Of a stretch of 46,032 nt of DNA, positions 37,901-44,857 are shown in pieces. The notes below the pieces were generated by a model. That model worked only from the letters and a program-made list of their open reading frames with translations, had not been told where the DNA came from and searched no databases. This DNA is from Aeromicrobium piscarium. GTDB lineage: Bacteria > Actinomycetota > Actinomycetes > Propionibacteriales > Nocardioidaceae. Each line of letters opens with the position of its first letter. The first letter of the stretch is position 1. The DNA is taken from the NCBI RefSeq assembly GCF_007421815.1, contig NZ_VLNT01000019.1:1-46032 (forward strand), given 5' to 3'. The position numbers and the translations under genes were made by a program.

Positions 37901-38037
37901 TCGTCGATCAAGGTGGTGTCGCCGACGGTCGCCCCACGTGCCTCCACCAGCGACGCGAGCAGTACGCGCGGACGGTCGCCGACGACATCGCGGCCGTGCC
38001 ACCGCACGGCGTCGAGCAGGGCTAGGGGAGGAGCCAC
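34945..38037 (-). CDS. BTAD/NB-ARC (AfsR-like) transcription regulator
   Basis: The 1030-residue protein opens with a winged-helix domain (VRWHGRDVVGDRPRVLLASL to LWPDEPPADPHKALQVVVSR). A BTAD helical domain follows (about 90-240, LVVVERGREATRAMNDGDW to ERLGTDPGETLRRLHGELLA), then an NB-ARC ATPase (VTTILGAGGLGKTRLA, LLILDNCEQ, LPLAIELAAARVRAM) and a helical C-terminus. This is the AfsR/SARP-like STAND regulator class of actinobacteria. It starts at GTG 38037 and ends convergently against drrB. Its position suggests control of the DrrAB exporter or of the divergent 38135 operon, but no binding site is visible. Confidence 0.92.
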   Translation of the reverse strand: MAPPLALLDAVRWHGRDVVGDRPRVLLASLVEARGATVGDTTLIDDLWPDEPPADPHKALQVVVSRTRRITGTDAVVRTESGYRLTLPAEHIDALVVVERGREATRAMNDGDWTRARDIATTLADTEIGVEDDGPLGRLREQAARAIREATRVLALSLSALGEHQAAVPLLEAEYARDHGDERVLTALLRSVATEHGPPAALERYEQYRRGLAERLGTDPGETLRRLHGELLAADRPVRDGLLYDATSLIGRDADVARLRELLHVSRVTTILGAGGLGKTRLAHILGHGAEQPVVHFIELVGVVTEAGLLPTLGAALGIRETSGGTGTRGMDLAARVLENLGSAPTLLILDNCEQIIGAVADLVATLVANTRDLTVLTTSRSPLGIRAERVYALGELSPSDAISLFSERARAARPGVVLDGETVTQLVRRLDGLPLAIELAAARVRAMSVRDVLDRLDHRFALLRGGSTAAPERHQTLLAVIDWSWNLLDDRERAALRRLSVFHDGFTLDGAEHLLGDDAVAVVEALVDHSLLTVHEDTGVRYRMLETVREFGRDRLTESGEREVTQARLRAWAIGRSRELQGRLIGPGQIEAVDAMRAEEANLSNELRVAIDAGDVPAVLGLAASLMRYWEITDGYRRLLVYLDRVAPLMTEYDETPAEQHAMRRVLSAIVLAAAMRGDGATHPATLKLTALGPGDDPQLAGDVHAVLALVTATDEDALTVLTRLSEDADLHTRLRALRWLAHLRENSGDLDGALRAASSAVGLCPDTDGPWLPATMRAFRSQLLMQLGRRQEAVLDAELAVGPLSRLYAEDDAARLRLNIAIAHVADGRIDRAGAVIDELADTGHGLFGGAAGVEGIRAEIAARRGDGDEARRLMRRGLAVNRSVTVPGRRELSGFEPWSLVALSLCVVTCARFGTPDDDLDLVHEAAERLSALLARGRTRIDVPVLGCLAFSLGLWGVAHGGLDRDIAVRLLALARRFGYNQAHPSMDWSVAEEMADREALDEQLADCRNRPVDELLDELGTLTLLP

Positions 38038-38134
38038 CAGCTCAGGATACGAGGCCGAGTGTCCCCGGCGAGATCATCGACCTAGGCCCTGCTCAGGCGT
38101 CGTGGCTGAGTGTCACGAACTAGAGTCGTCCGAT

Positions 38135-40195
38135 GTGGCGAGCGTGATCGGGCGATACGGTGCGGCGGTGCGGCGCCGCCTACGGCGGTGGACGCCGTCG
38201 TGGCGTTGGCTGTTCGGTGTACTGCGTCTCTTCCTCACCTCCGCTGCTGCCCTGGCGGTGAGCCTGTGGCTGCTGCCGGGCGAGCAGGTCGGAGCAGATG
38301 CCGAGACGGTGTTGCTGGTCGCCGCGAGCGTCTTGGCGATCGGAGCGCTCCTGCGCCCGTTCCTGACCCAGCTCGTCGTCTTCACCGGGCCGGTCGGCCT
38401 GCTGGTCGCCGGGCTCTTGGTCGATGCCGCGATCCTGGGGGCCGCGCTCGCGGTGGTGCCCGGGGTCGCTCCCTTCTCCTTCAGCGAGCTCGTCTTGGCC
38501 GCGTGGGGTGCCGTGGCGGTCGCCGCGGTGCTGAACTGGCTGTTCGATTCCTCCACCGACGAGGCCTTCTTCAGCCAGGTGCTCGGGCGGGCCATCCGTA
38601 TCGCGCGGCGCGAGTCGGCATCGGGGCCGGGGTTGCTGGTGATCCAGCTCGACGGGGTCGGCGCCGACACGCTGCGCCAGGCGGTCACGGCGGGGTCCTC
38701 GCCGACCATCGGCCGGTGGCTCCGTTCGGGCGATTACCGGTTCCGCACCTGGCACACCGGCGTACCCGCCACGACCCCGGCGGGACAGGCCGTGCTGTTG
38801 CACGGCGACGCGCACGAGGTGCCGGCCTTCCGCTGGTACGACAAGGCCGCCGGGCGCTCCTTCGTCAGCAGCCGGCCCGAGGACGTCGCCGTCGTGCAGG
38901 AACGCATCTCCACGGGGCGGGGCCTACTCGCCGATGACGGTGTGAGCGTCTCCAATCAGTACTCCGGGGACGCCCCGACGTCCTTGTTGACCATGAGCAG
39001 CGCGGGCATCCCGCGCGATCGTGGGCTCGCCGCCTTCATGACGACCTCAGCCGGGTTCGCCCGGTCGGTCGTCCTGATGGTCGGCCAGATGATCACCGAG
39101 ATCTACCAGGGCCGCAGACAGCGCCGGCGCGCCGTCGTCCCTCGGGTCAGGCGCAGCGGCAATTTCGTGCTGTTGCGCGGGCTGACGACGGTGGTCCTGC
39201 GTGACCTCAACGTTCAGCTGGTCAGTGAGCACATGGCACGCGGGGCGCCGGTGATCTTCGTCGATTTCGTGGACTTCGACGAGGTCGCCCATCACGCGGG
39301 TCCGGCGCGACCGGAGTCGCTCAAGGCGATGGAGGGACTCGATCGGGTGATCGGCTTCCTCGCCGAGGTCGCGGACGAGGTCGGGCGTGACTACGAGATC
39401 GCGATCGTCTCCGACCACGGCCAGTCGCAGGGTCCGACCTTCCGTCAGCTGAGTGGTGCGACCTTGGCCGAGGTCGTCGATCTGCTGGCCGCTCTTCCCG
39501 CTCGTCGGGCCCATCACGATGACGAGCCCGCTGAGCTCTGGGGTCCGGCGAACATGCTGAGTGAGTCCGCACCCGGGACGGGACGGCTGATCGGTGCCGC
39601 GGCCCGGACGGTCGCGGTGGGGTCGGGAGGTTCGGGCTCCCCGCGTGGTGGAGGCGTCGATGAGAACCGGCCGCTCGTGGTGATGGCCTCGGGCAGTCTC
39701 GCGCATCTCTACCTGCGCGATGTCGAGGGAACCGCCTCGCGCGAGGCGGTGGACGCGCGATACCCCCTGCTCGTCCAGGGGCTGGCGCAGCACCCGCATA
39801 TCGGCCTGGTCGTCACGCATGTCGACGGTGGCCTGCGCGTGGACGGGGCTACCGGGTGGCGGTTGCTCAGGCCGGGATCCGGGTCGGTGCTCGACGGGTC
39901 CGGCATCGACCCGTTGCTGGACTACGGGCCCTTTGCCGAGGACGATGTCCGCGATGTGGCGACCCGCGCGCACGCCGGGGATCTGGTGGTGATGGGCCGC
40001 TACGATGCCGACCTCGACGAGGTCGTGGCCTTCGAGGAGCTGGTGGGCTCCCACGGCGGGATGGGGGGCGGTCAGACCGAGGCGGTCTTCGTCCATCCGT
40101 CGAGCTGGCGGGTCGACCGTCCGGCGCTGCGCGGGCACGATGTCCACGATGTCCTGGTCGGGCGTCTCGCGGAGCAGGGGCTGAGGTCGTCATGA
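38135..40195 (+). CDS. Membrane-anchored alkaline-phosphatase-fold phosphodiesterase
   Basis: The 686-residue protein has about four N-terminal helices (residues 20-150), like the phage-holin-family-4 membrane domain. An alkaline phosphatase/phosphodiesterase catalytic domain follows: LLVIQLDGVGADTLRQAV with the metal Asp, TTPAGQAVLLHG with the likely nucleophile Thr, FVDFDEVAHHAGP and IVSDHGQSQG with metal-binding Asp and His. Members hydrolyse phosphodiesters of sugars, lipids or nucleotides; the natural substrate is unknown. GTG 38135 or 38144 are the only sensible starts. The MBL gene overlaps its stop (ATGA). Confidence 0.88.
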   Translation: MASVIGRYGAAVRRRLRRWTPSWRWLFGVLRLFLTSAAALAVSLWLLPGEQVGADAETVLLVAASVLAIGALLRPFLTQLVVFTGPVGLLVAGLLVDAAILGAALAVVPGVAPFSFSELVLAAWGAVAVAAVLNWLFDSSTDEAFFSQVLGRAIRIARRESASGPGLLVIQLDGVGADTLRQAVTAGSSPTIGRWLRSGDYRFRTWHTGVPATTPAGQAVLLHGDAHEVPAFRWYDKAAGRSFVSSRPEDVAVVQERISTGRGLLADDGVSVSNQYSGDAPTSLLTMSSAGIPRDRGLAAFMTTSAGFARSVVLMVGQMITEIYQGRRQRRRAVVPRVRRSGNFVLLRGLTTVVLRDLNVQLVSEHMARGAPVIFVDFVDFDEVAHHAGPARPESLKAMEGLDRVIGFLAEVADEVGRDYEIAIVSDHGQSQGPTFRQLSGATLAEVVDLLAALPARRAHHDDEPAELWGPANMLSESAPGTGRLIGAAARTVAVGSGGSGSPRGGGVDENRPLVVMASGSLAHLYLRDVEGTASREAVDARYPLLVQGLAQHPHIGLVVTHVDGGLRVDGATGWRLLRPGSGSVLDGSGIDPLLDYGPFAEDDVRDVATRAHAGDLVVMGRYDADLDEVVAFEELVGSHGGMGGGQTEAVFVHPSSWRVDRPALRGHDVHDVLVGRLAEQGLRSS

Positions 40196-40956
40196 GTGCC
40201 ACGGAGATCACCTGGTGGGGTCACTCGACGGCATCTGTCGAGACCGGCGGGGTTCGGCTGTTGACCGATCCCGTGGTGACCGATCGACTCGCGCACCTGC
40301 GCCGGTTCGCGCCGTCGGTGCGCGAGGAGGAGGCGCTGACCGCCGATCTCGTGGTCGTCTCCCACCTGCACCCCGACCACTTCCACGTCCCGACGTTGCG
40401 CCGGCTGCGTCGCGGCACCACGGTGCTGGTGCCGCGCGGGGGAGGGCATCTGCTGCGCGGTGCCGGCCTGGATGTCGACGAGCTGGCCCCCGGCGATACC
40501 GGTTCGGCATCGGGTATCGAGGTGCGCGCCACCCCCGCGGTGCATCCGCACCGGCGCCATGTGGTGTCGCGGCTGAGTGGTGACCCACTGGGTTTCGTGG
40601 TTCGTCAGGGAGGGAGCTCGCTCTGGTACCCCGGCGACACGGAGCTGTCCGATCACGTCGACGACGTGGGTGAGGTCGATGTGGCGCTCGTGCCGATCGG
40701 GGGCTGGGGCCCGACCCTGGGTGCCGGTCACATGGGGCCCCGGGACGCGGCCGAGGCGGTACGCCGTGTCGGTGCGCGATGGGCCGTTCCCGTGCACTGG
40801 GGCACGTTCTGGCCGCTCGGGGTGCGCCGGTGCGGGCGGGTCTACGAGCGGTTGTTCCGGACGCCGGGGGAGCGGTTCGCCGAGGCCGTGACGACCGCTC
40901 AGGTCGAGTCGATGGGGCACGGCGCGACCATCCGCGTGGGAGGCGATCGTGGCTGA
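40192..40956 (+). CDS. MBL-fold metal-dependent hydrolase
   Basis: The 254-residue protein follows the UlaG/NAPE-PLD-like branch of the metallo-beta-lactamase fold: ITWWGHSTASVETGGVRLLTDPV, the zinc motif VVSHLHPDHFH (HxHxDH), PAVHPHRRHVVSR, SLWYPGDTE with the bridging Asp, VPIGGWGPTLGAGHMGP, and the last His in AVPVHWGTFWP. Related enzymes hydrolyse lactones or N-acyl phospholipids. The ATG overlaps the phosphodiesterase stop, and the DedA start lies before its own end, so the three genes are translationally coupled. Two hydrolases plus a DedA flippase suggest lipid or envelope turnover, by inference. Confidence 0.9.
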   Translation: MSATEITWWGHSTASVETGGVRLLTDPVVTDRLAHLRRFAPSVREEEALTADLVVVSHLHPDHFHVPTLRRLRRGTTVLVPRGGGHLLRGAGLDVDELAPGDTGSASGIEVRATPAVHPHRRHVVSRLSGDPLGFVVRQGGSSLWYPGDTELSDHVDDVGEVDVALVPIGGWGPTLGAGHMGPRDAAEAVRRVGARWAVPVHWGTFWPLGVRRCGRVYERLFRTPGERFAEAVTTAQVESMGHGATIRVGGDRG

Positions 40957-41515
40957 CGACCTGGGATGGGTGCATCTCGTCGTCCTGGTGGCGGTGATCG
41001 CCTTCGGCGCCGTCGTGCCGGTCGTGCCGACCGGTCCGACCCTCGCCGCGGCCGCCGTGCTCGCCCACGACGAGGCGCCGTGGGAGCTGCTGCTGGTGCT
41101 GGCGGCCGGCTGGCTCGGTGCGTATCTCGGCGACTGCGTCGTCTTCGTGGTCTTCAGCGCGACCGGTGGGAGGGTGGCCGACAAGGTCCCGTGGCTGCGT
41201 GCCGATCGCCCCGCGGTCACCCGGATGAGGACGCGTATCGAGGAGAACGACGTTGCGGCGATGACGGTCTCGCGGCTGATCCCGGCGGGGCGCTTGCCGG
41301 TGCTCATCGCGGCGGCGTTGAGCGGCTACCCGTGGCATCGTTTCGCCGTGACCTGCGTGTTCTCGGCGGGGGCGTGGGCGGTGCTCTACGTCGGGATCGG
41401 CGTCCTGGGCGGTGCCGTGGTGCCGAGCAACACGGTCGCGTTGATCGCGGCCGTCGTCGTCGCCTTCGCCGTGGGTGTGGTGCCCAAGGCGATGCCCCGC
41501 CGGCATGCGACTTGA
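40949..41515 (+). CDS. DedA-family membrane protein
   Basis: The 188-residue protein shows the DedA/SNARE-associated pattern: VVPVVPTGPTLAAAAVLAH, LAAGWLGAYLGDCVVFVVFSATGG, and the conserved basic loop VSRLIPAGRLPVLIAAALSGYPWHRF (family RFxPxxR region) before the last helices. DedA proteins are linked to undecaprenyl-phosphate and phospholipid transport across the membrane. GTG 40949 lies inside the 3' end of the MBL gene. The stop at 41515 is followed within 16 nt by the palindromic repeat region. Confidence 0.88.
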   Translation: MADDLGWVHLVVLVAVIAFGAVVPVVPTGPTLAAAAVLAHDEAPWELLLVLAAGWLGAYLGDCVVFVVFSATGGRVADKVPWLRADRPAVTRMRTRIEENDVAAMTVSRLIPAGRLPVLIAAALSGYPWHRFAVTCVFSAGAWAVLYVGIGVLGGAVVPSNTVALIAAVVVAFAVGVVPKAMPRRHAT

Positions 41516-41530
41516 CCGCACTTTCACCGC

Positions 41531-41689
41531 GGGGCGGTAGAACATCAACCTTTCCCGCGCCCGGGCGGTACGCCAGCAACCTCATGCCACCCCGATAACG
41601 TTGCTGGCCTACCTCTCTCCACGGCCAAAGGTTGCTGGTGGGCCCGTCCCGGTGCCCGGTGAGCGATGCCGATGTCCTACCGCCGGGCG
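41531..41689. repeat. Palindromic repeat cluster A (GGCGGTAG..CAACCTTT family)
   Basis: Five related units of about 20 nt lie here. Two are in plus orientation: GGGCGGTAGAACATCAACCT from 41532, and GGCGGTACGCCAGCAACCT from 41564. Three are in minus orientation around 41596-41613, 41627-41645 and 41670-41689, whose complement includes GGCGGTAGGACATC. Units are ordered so that the whole cluster can fold back on itself. It fills the gap between the dedA gene and the DUF2975 promoter; no gene is present in it. Confidence 0.8.
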
Positions 41690-41704
41690 GCTTGACCTCC
41701 TCGC

Positions 41705-41739
41705 CATATCGTGTTTCGATAATATCGAGAAACGATATG
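41705..41739. promoter_or_regulatory. 35-bp near-perfect palindrome at the DUF2975-XRE promoter
   Basis: A/T-rich arms CATATCGTGTTTCGATA and TATCGAGAAACGATATG mirror each other with only two or three mismatches around 41722. The palindrome ends 12 nt before the chosen start GTG 41752. TTGACC (41692-41697) is a candidate -35, and GATAAT or TCGATA inside the palindrome a candidate -10. Position and symmetry indicate an operator, most simply for the XRE protein of the same operon. Confidence 0.75.
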
Positions 41740-41751
41740 AAGGGAGTTGTC

Positions 41752-42360
41752 GTGAGGAGCAACGGACTGTGGAACACCGAGCGCGGCGATCTGTGGGCGG
41801 TGATCGTCGTGGGCGCGGCCGTGGCGCTCGGGTCGGTGTGGTCGATCATCATGAGCCTCATCGAGATCGTGCCCAATAGCGATGTCCCGGTTCGCGTCCA
41901 GCTGGTCGGGGAGACCTTCGACCTGCCGATCGGTCCTGACGGAGCACCGGTCGAGGCCGGGGTCGACGAGATCACGGTGCACGTGAGCGACCTGCCCGTG
42001 GCATCCCATGTCTCGGCTATGGGTGCGGCGATCGTGCCGAGCCTCGCGGTGATCGCGGTGGCCGTGTGCGTGCTGCTGCTCTGCCGCAATCTGTTGCGGG
42101 GGGAGTTCTTCAGCCGGACCAACACGCGGCTGGTCATCACGACCTCGATGGTCATCGCCTTCGGCTGGGTGATCACGCTCCTGTTCACGGTGATGGCCAG
42201 CAACGGCGCGCTCGCGCAGATCGAGGCGAGGCCGGTCTACGAGTCGGTGCAGTTCCACCTCGACTGGTACGCCGTCCTCGCGGCGATGGCTGTCGGTGCG
42301 CTCGGCGCCGCCTTCCATGCCGGTGAGCGGATGCAGCGGGACACCGAAGGGCTCGTCTGA
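41752..42360 (+). CDS. DUF2975 membrane protein
   Basis: The 202-residue protein has four membrane segments (AVIVVGAAVALGSVWSIIMSL, PSLAVIAVAVCVLLLCRNLL, LVITTSMVIAFGWVITLLF, WYAVLAAMAVGALGAAFHAG). An extracytoplasmic loop lies between segments 1 and 2, and LLRGEFFSRTNTRLV follows segment 2, the conserved DUF2975 motif. Function in the family is unknown. GTG 41752 has AGGGAG 6 nt upstream and is preferred to ATG 41737, which lies inside the palindrome. The XRE gene overlaps its stop (TGATG), an arrangement that recurs for DUF2975 with YozG-like regulators. Confidence 0.87.
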   Translation: MRSNGLWNTERGDLWAVIVVGAAVALGSVWSIIMSLIEIVPNSDVPVRVQLVGETFDLPIGPDGAPVEAGVDEITVHVSDLPVASHVSAMGAAIVPSLAVIAVAVCVLLLCRNLLRGEFFSRTNTRLVITTSMVIAFGWVITLLFTVMASNGALAQIEARPVYESVQFHLDWYAVLAAMAVGALGAAFHAGERMQRDTEGLV

Positions 42361-42599
42361 TGCCACCGGAGGACGAGGCGGGGCGCGTGCACTGCCGCTT
42401 GGACGAGCTGCTCGCCGAGCGCGGCATGACGCTCAGCCGGCTCGCCGAGCTCGTGGGCGTCACGGTGGTCAACCTGTCGATCCTCAAGAACGACCGGGCC
42501 AAGGCGATCCGCTTCTCCACCTTGACGGCGATCTGCGATGTCCTCGGCTGCGAGGTCGGCGACCTGCTGGTCGTCACTCCACCTACCCCGGGGCGGTAG
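42360..42599 (+). CDS. Small XRE/YozG-like HTH regulator
   Basis: A 79-residue helix-turn-helix protein: VHCRLDELLAERGMTLSRLA, ELVGVTVVNLSILKNDRAKA as the recognition part, then STLTAICDVLGCEVGDLLV. This is the compact Cro/CI type (HTH_26, YozG-like) that normally partners DUF2975. It probably represses its own operon from the palindrome at 41705-41739. Its last codons (CCG GGG CGG TAG) lie in the first unit of repeat cluster B, so the repeat supplies the stop codon. Confidence 0.9.
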   Translation: MPPEDEAGRVHCRLDELLAERGMTLSRLAELVGVTVVNLSILKNDRAKAIRFSTLTAICDVLGCEVGDLLVVTPPTPGR

Positions 42600-42690
42600 A
42601 CCATCAACCTTTCCCCGCCGGCAGCGGTAGGCCAGCAACGTCATGAGGTGCTGATGAGGTTGATCAGCTACCGCCGCCGGGCGAGGTGGA
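42591..42690. repeat. Palindromic repeat cluster B (same family as 41531-41689)
   Basis: Three units of the same family: plus-strand GGGCGGTAGACCATCAACCT from 42591, plus-strand GCGGTAGGCCAGCAACGTCA from 42623, and a minus-strand unit around 42652-42682 whose complement includes GGCGGTAGCTGATCAACCTC. The first overlaps the stop codon of the XRE gene. The last contains the stop codon of the convergent MFS gene, so the cluster joins both gene ends. Confidence 0.8.
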
Positions 42691-43881
42691 GACTCGTCGC
42701 GAGGTGAGCACGGCGACGATCACCGGGAGCGTGAGCAGGGCGGTCGCGAGATTGAGGATGCCGAAGCCGAGGGTCGCGACGATGAGTCCGGCGAGTAGGC
42801 CACCGGCCGCGCCGGCGAGGTTCATCGTCAGGTCGCTGAACCCCTGCACCAGGGGCCGGACGTCGCGCTCCACGCTGCGTGTCAACAGCGCGGCTCCCGC
42901 GATGACCGAGGCGGACCAGCCGACACCCAACAGGATCAGACCGGCGGTGATCTGGGGTTCGGAGTGCCCGGCCGTCCCGGCGAGCGCCGTCGCGCCCACG
43001 AGGACGGACATGCCCAGCAGGATCGTCGTGTCCGCGCCGATCCGGTCGGTGAGCCAGCCCATGACCGGCGAGAGGGCGTACATGCCGGCGATGTGCAGGC
43101 TGATCGTGAGCCCGATGACCTCGAGCGCCGCCCCGTGTCCCTGCATGTGCACGGGCGTGAGGGCCATGACCGAGACCATGATGGCGTGCGCGATGGCGAC
43201 GGTCAGCACCGCGACGGCGGCGCGCCCGCGCACATGGGGCAGCGCGCGGGCGATGACACCTCGCTCGGGCGTCGCCGCGGTGGCCCGGGCCAACGGCTCG
43301 GGTCGTAGGAAGAGGAACGTGGCGAGACCGGCGAGGCCGTACGCGACCAGCGAGAACACCATCGGGCCGGCGAGGGACGGGATATCGAACCACTCGGCGA
43401 CGGCGGCGCCGGGGCCGGTGAGATTGGGTCCCGTCACCGCCCCGATCGTGGTGGACCAGACCACGATCGAGATCGCCCGTCCGACCTGATCGGGCTCGGC
43501 GCGATCGGCGGCGGCGAACCGCGATTGCAGGTTGGCGGCCGTGCTCGCGCCGAACAACACGAGTCCGGCCAGCGCGAGCGGTAGGGATGCGAGCACGGCC
43601 GCGCCGATGGTGACGCCCGCTCCGACCGCCCCGAGCCACCATCCGGCCGTCAGGGCCGGCCGCCGGCCGCGACGGGCGGCCAGTGTCGACAACGGGATCG
43701 TGAAGAGCGCCGCGCCGAGGGTCAGGGCGACGGTGGCGGTGCCGGCCCAGGCGTCCGATCCGCTGATATCACCGATCAGCAGGGCACCGATCGCGAGACC
43801 GGCGCCGTTGCCGATGCCACCGATGACCTGCACCAGGGAGAGCACGGTGACGATACGAGACTGCGGCGACGACACCTCCAC
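42664..43881 (-). CDS. MFS transporter (12 helices)
   Basis: The 405-residue protein shows the major facilitator pattern of about 12 hydrophobic helices, with the loop 2-3 motif STLAARRGRRPALTAGWWLG and the central loop LRPEPLARATAATPERGVIARALPHVRG. VMGWLTDRIGADTTILLG in the second half repeats the loop motif. It resembles drug or sugar-efflux MFS proteins; substrate unknown. GTG 43881 is used. TAGAGT directly precedes it, so if that is the -10 box a leaderless start at GTG 43875 is possible. Its final codons lie in repeat cluster B. Confidence 0.87.
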   Translation of the reverse strand: MEVSSPQSRIVTVLSLVQVIGGIGNGAGLAIGALLIGDISGSDAWAGTATVALTLGAALFTIPLSTLAARRGRRPALTAGWWLGAVGAGVTIGAAVLASLPLALAGLVLFGASTAANLQSRFAAADRAEPDQVGRAISIVVWSTTIGAVTGPNLTGPGAAVAEWFDIPSLAGPMVFSLVAYGLAGLATFLFLRPEPLARATAATPERGVIARALPHVRGRAAVAVLTVAIAHAIMVSVMALTPVHMQGHGAALEVIGLTISLHIAGMYALSPVMGWLTDRIGADTTILLGMSVLVGATALAGTAGHSEPQITAGLILLGVGWSASVIAGAALLTRSVERDVRPLVQGFSDLTMNLAGAAGGLLAGLIVATLGFGILNLATALLTLPVIVAVLTSRRVSTSPGGGS

Positions 43882-43930
43882 ACTCTAGGGGGAGCGTGTC
43901 CTGGGCGAAGGTCATCGCTAGGGTGTTGAC

Positions 43931-44857
43931 ATGCCGGAGCGCGTCGCCGCCATCGACTGTGGGACCAATTCGATCCGCCTGCTCGTCTGCGATGTCGACG
44001 GCGAGTCCAAGACCGATCTCTTGCGCGAGATGCGCATCGTGCGGCTGGGCCAGGGAGTCGACACGTCTGGTCGGCTCAGTCCCGAGGCCATCGATCGCAC
44101 GCTGGCGGCCACCCGCGAGTACGCCGAGTTCATCGCGATGCTCGACGCCACGGCGATCCGGTTCTGTGCCACATCGGCCGTCCGCGATGCCGCGAACGCC
44201 GACGAGTTCTCGTCGGCCGTCGAGTCGGTGCTCGGAGTGCGTCCGGAGATCCTGTCGGGGGACCGCGAGGCGCGTGCCTCTTTCGACGGCGCGACGCGCG
44301 AGCTCGACGGCGCACGGACATTGCTGGTCGATCTCGGCGGAGGATCCACGGAGATCGTCGTCGGCGAGGGGGAGGACATCCAGTTCGCCACCTCGCTGGA
44401 CATCGGCTCCGTCCGGCTGACCGAACGCTATCTTCCGGGGGATCCGCCCTCCGTGGGCGAGATGACCGAGTGCATGACGGCGATCGACGCGCTCGTCGTG
44501 CCGATCGTGGATCGCCTGGAGCCGGCCGATCTGTTCGTCGGCGTGGCCGGCACCGTCACCACGATCGCCGCGCACTCGCTGGGTCTCGGCTCGTACGACT
44601 CCGAGGCGATCCACGGGGCGAGGTTGCACGTCGACGATGTCCGTGAGGCCTGTCTGTCGCTGGCCTCGATGTCGGTGGCCGATCGCCGGGCGCTGCCGTT
44701 CATGCACCCGGGGCGTGCGGACGTCATCGGGGCGGGGGCGTTGATCCTGGACCGGCTCATCGAGCTTCTTCCCCTCTCGACGGACACACTGACAGTCAGC
44801 GAACACGACATTCTCGATGGCATCGCCTGGGGTGCCACGACTAGGAGGGGTGACTGA
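43931..44857 (+). CDS. ppx: Ppx/GppA-family exopolyphosphatase
   Basis: The 308-residue protein begins VAAIDCGTNSIRLLVCDVDG, the ASKHA phosphate-1 loop of Ppx/GppA. It continues ATSAVRDAANADEF, LSGDREARASFDGA, LLVDLGGGSTEIVVGE (phosphate-2 loop) and GVAGTVTTIAAHSLGL. It is the short actinobacterial type with only the two ASKHA domains. These hydrolyse polyphosphate or pppGpp, and short actinobacterial Ppx prefer short polyphosphates. TAGGGT at 43919-43924 lies 6 nt before ATG 43931, so a leaderless transcript is likely. The dehydrogenase gene starts in its stop codon. Confidence 0.93.
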   Translation: MPERVAAIDCGTNSIRLLVCDVDGESKTDLLREMRIVRLGQGVDTSGRLSPEAIDRTLAATREYAEFIAMLDATAIRFCATSAVRDAANADEFSSAVESVLGVRPEILSGDREARASFDGATRELDGARTLLVDLGGGSTEIVVGEGEDIQFATSLDIGSVRLTERYLPGDPPSVGEMTECMTAIDALVVPIVDRLEPADLFVGVAGTVTTIAAHSLGLGSYDSEAIHGARLHVDDVREACLSLASMSVADRRALPFMHPGRADVIGAGALILDRLIELLPLSTDTLTVSEHDILDGIAWGATTRRGD

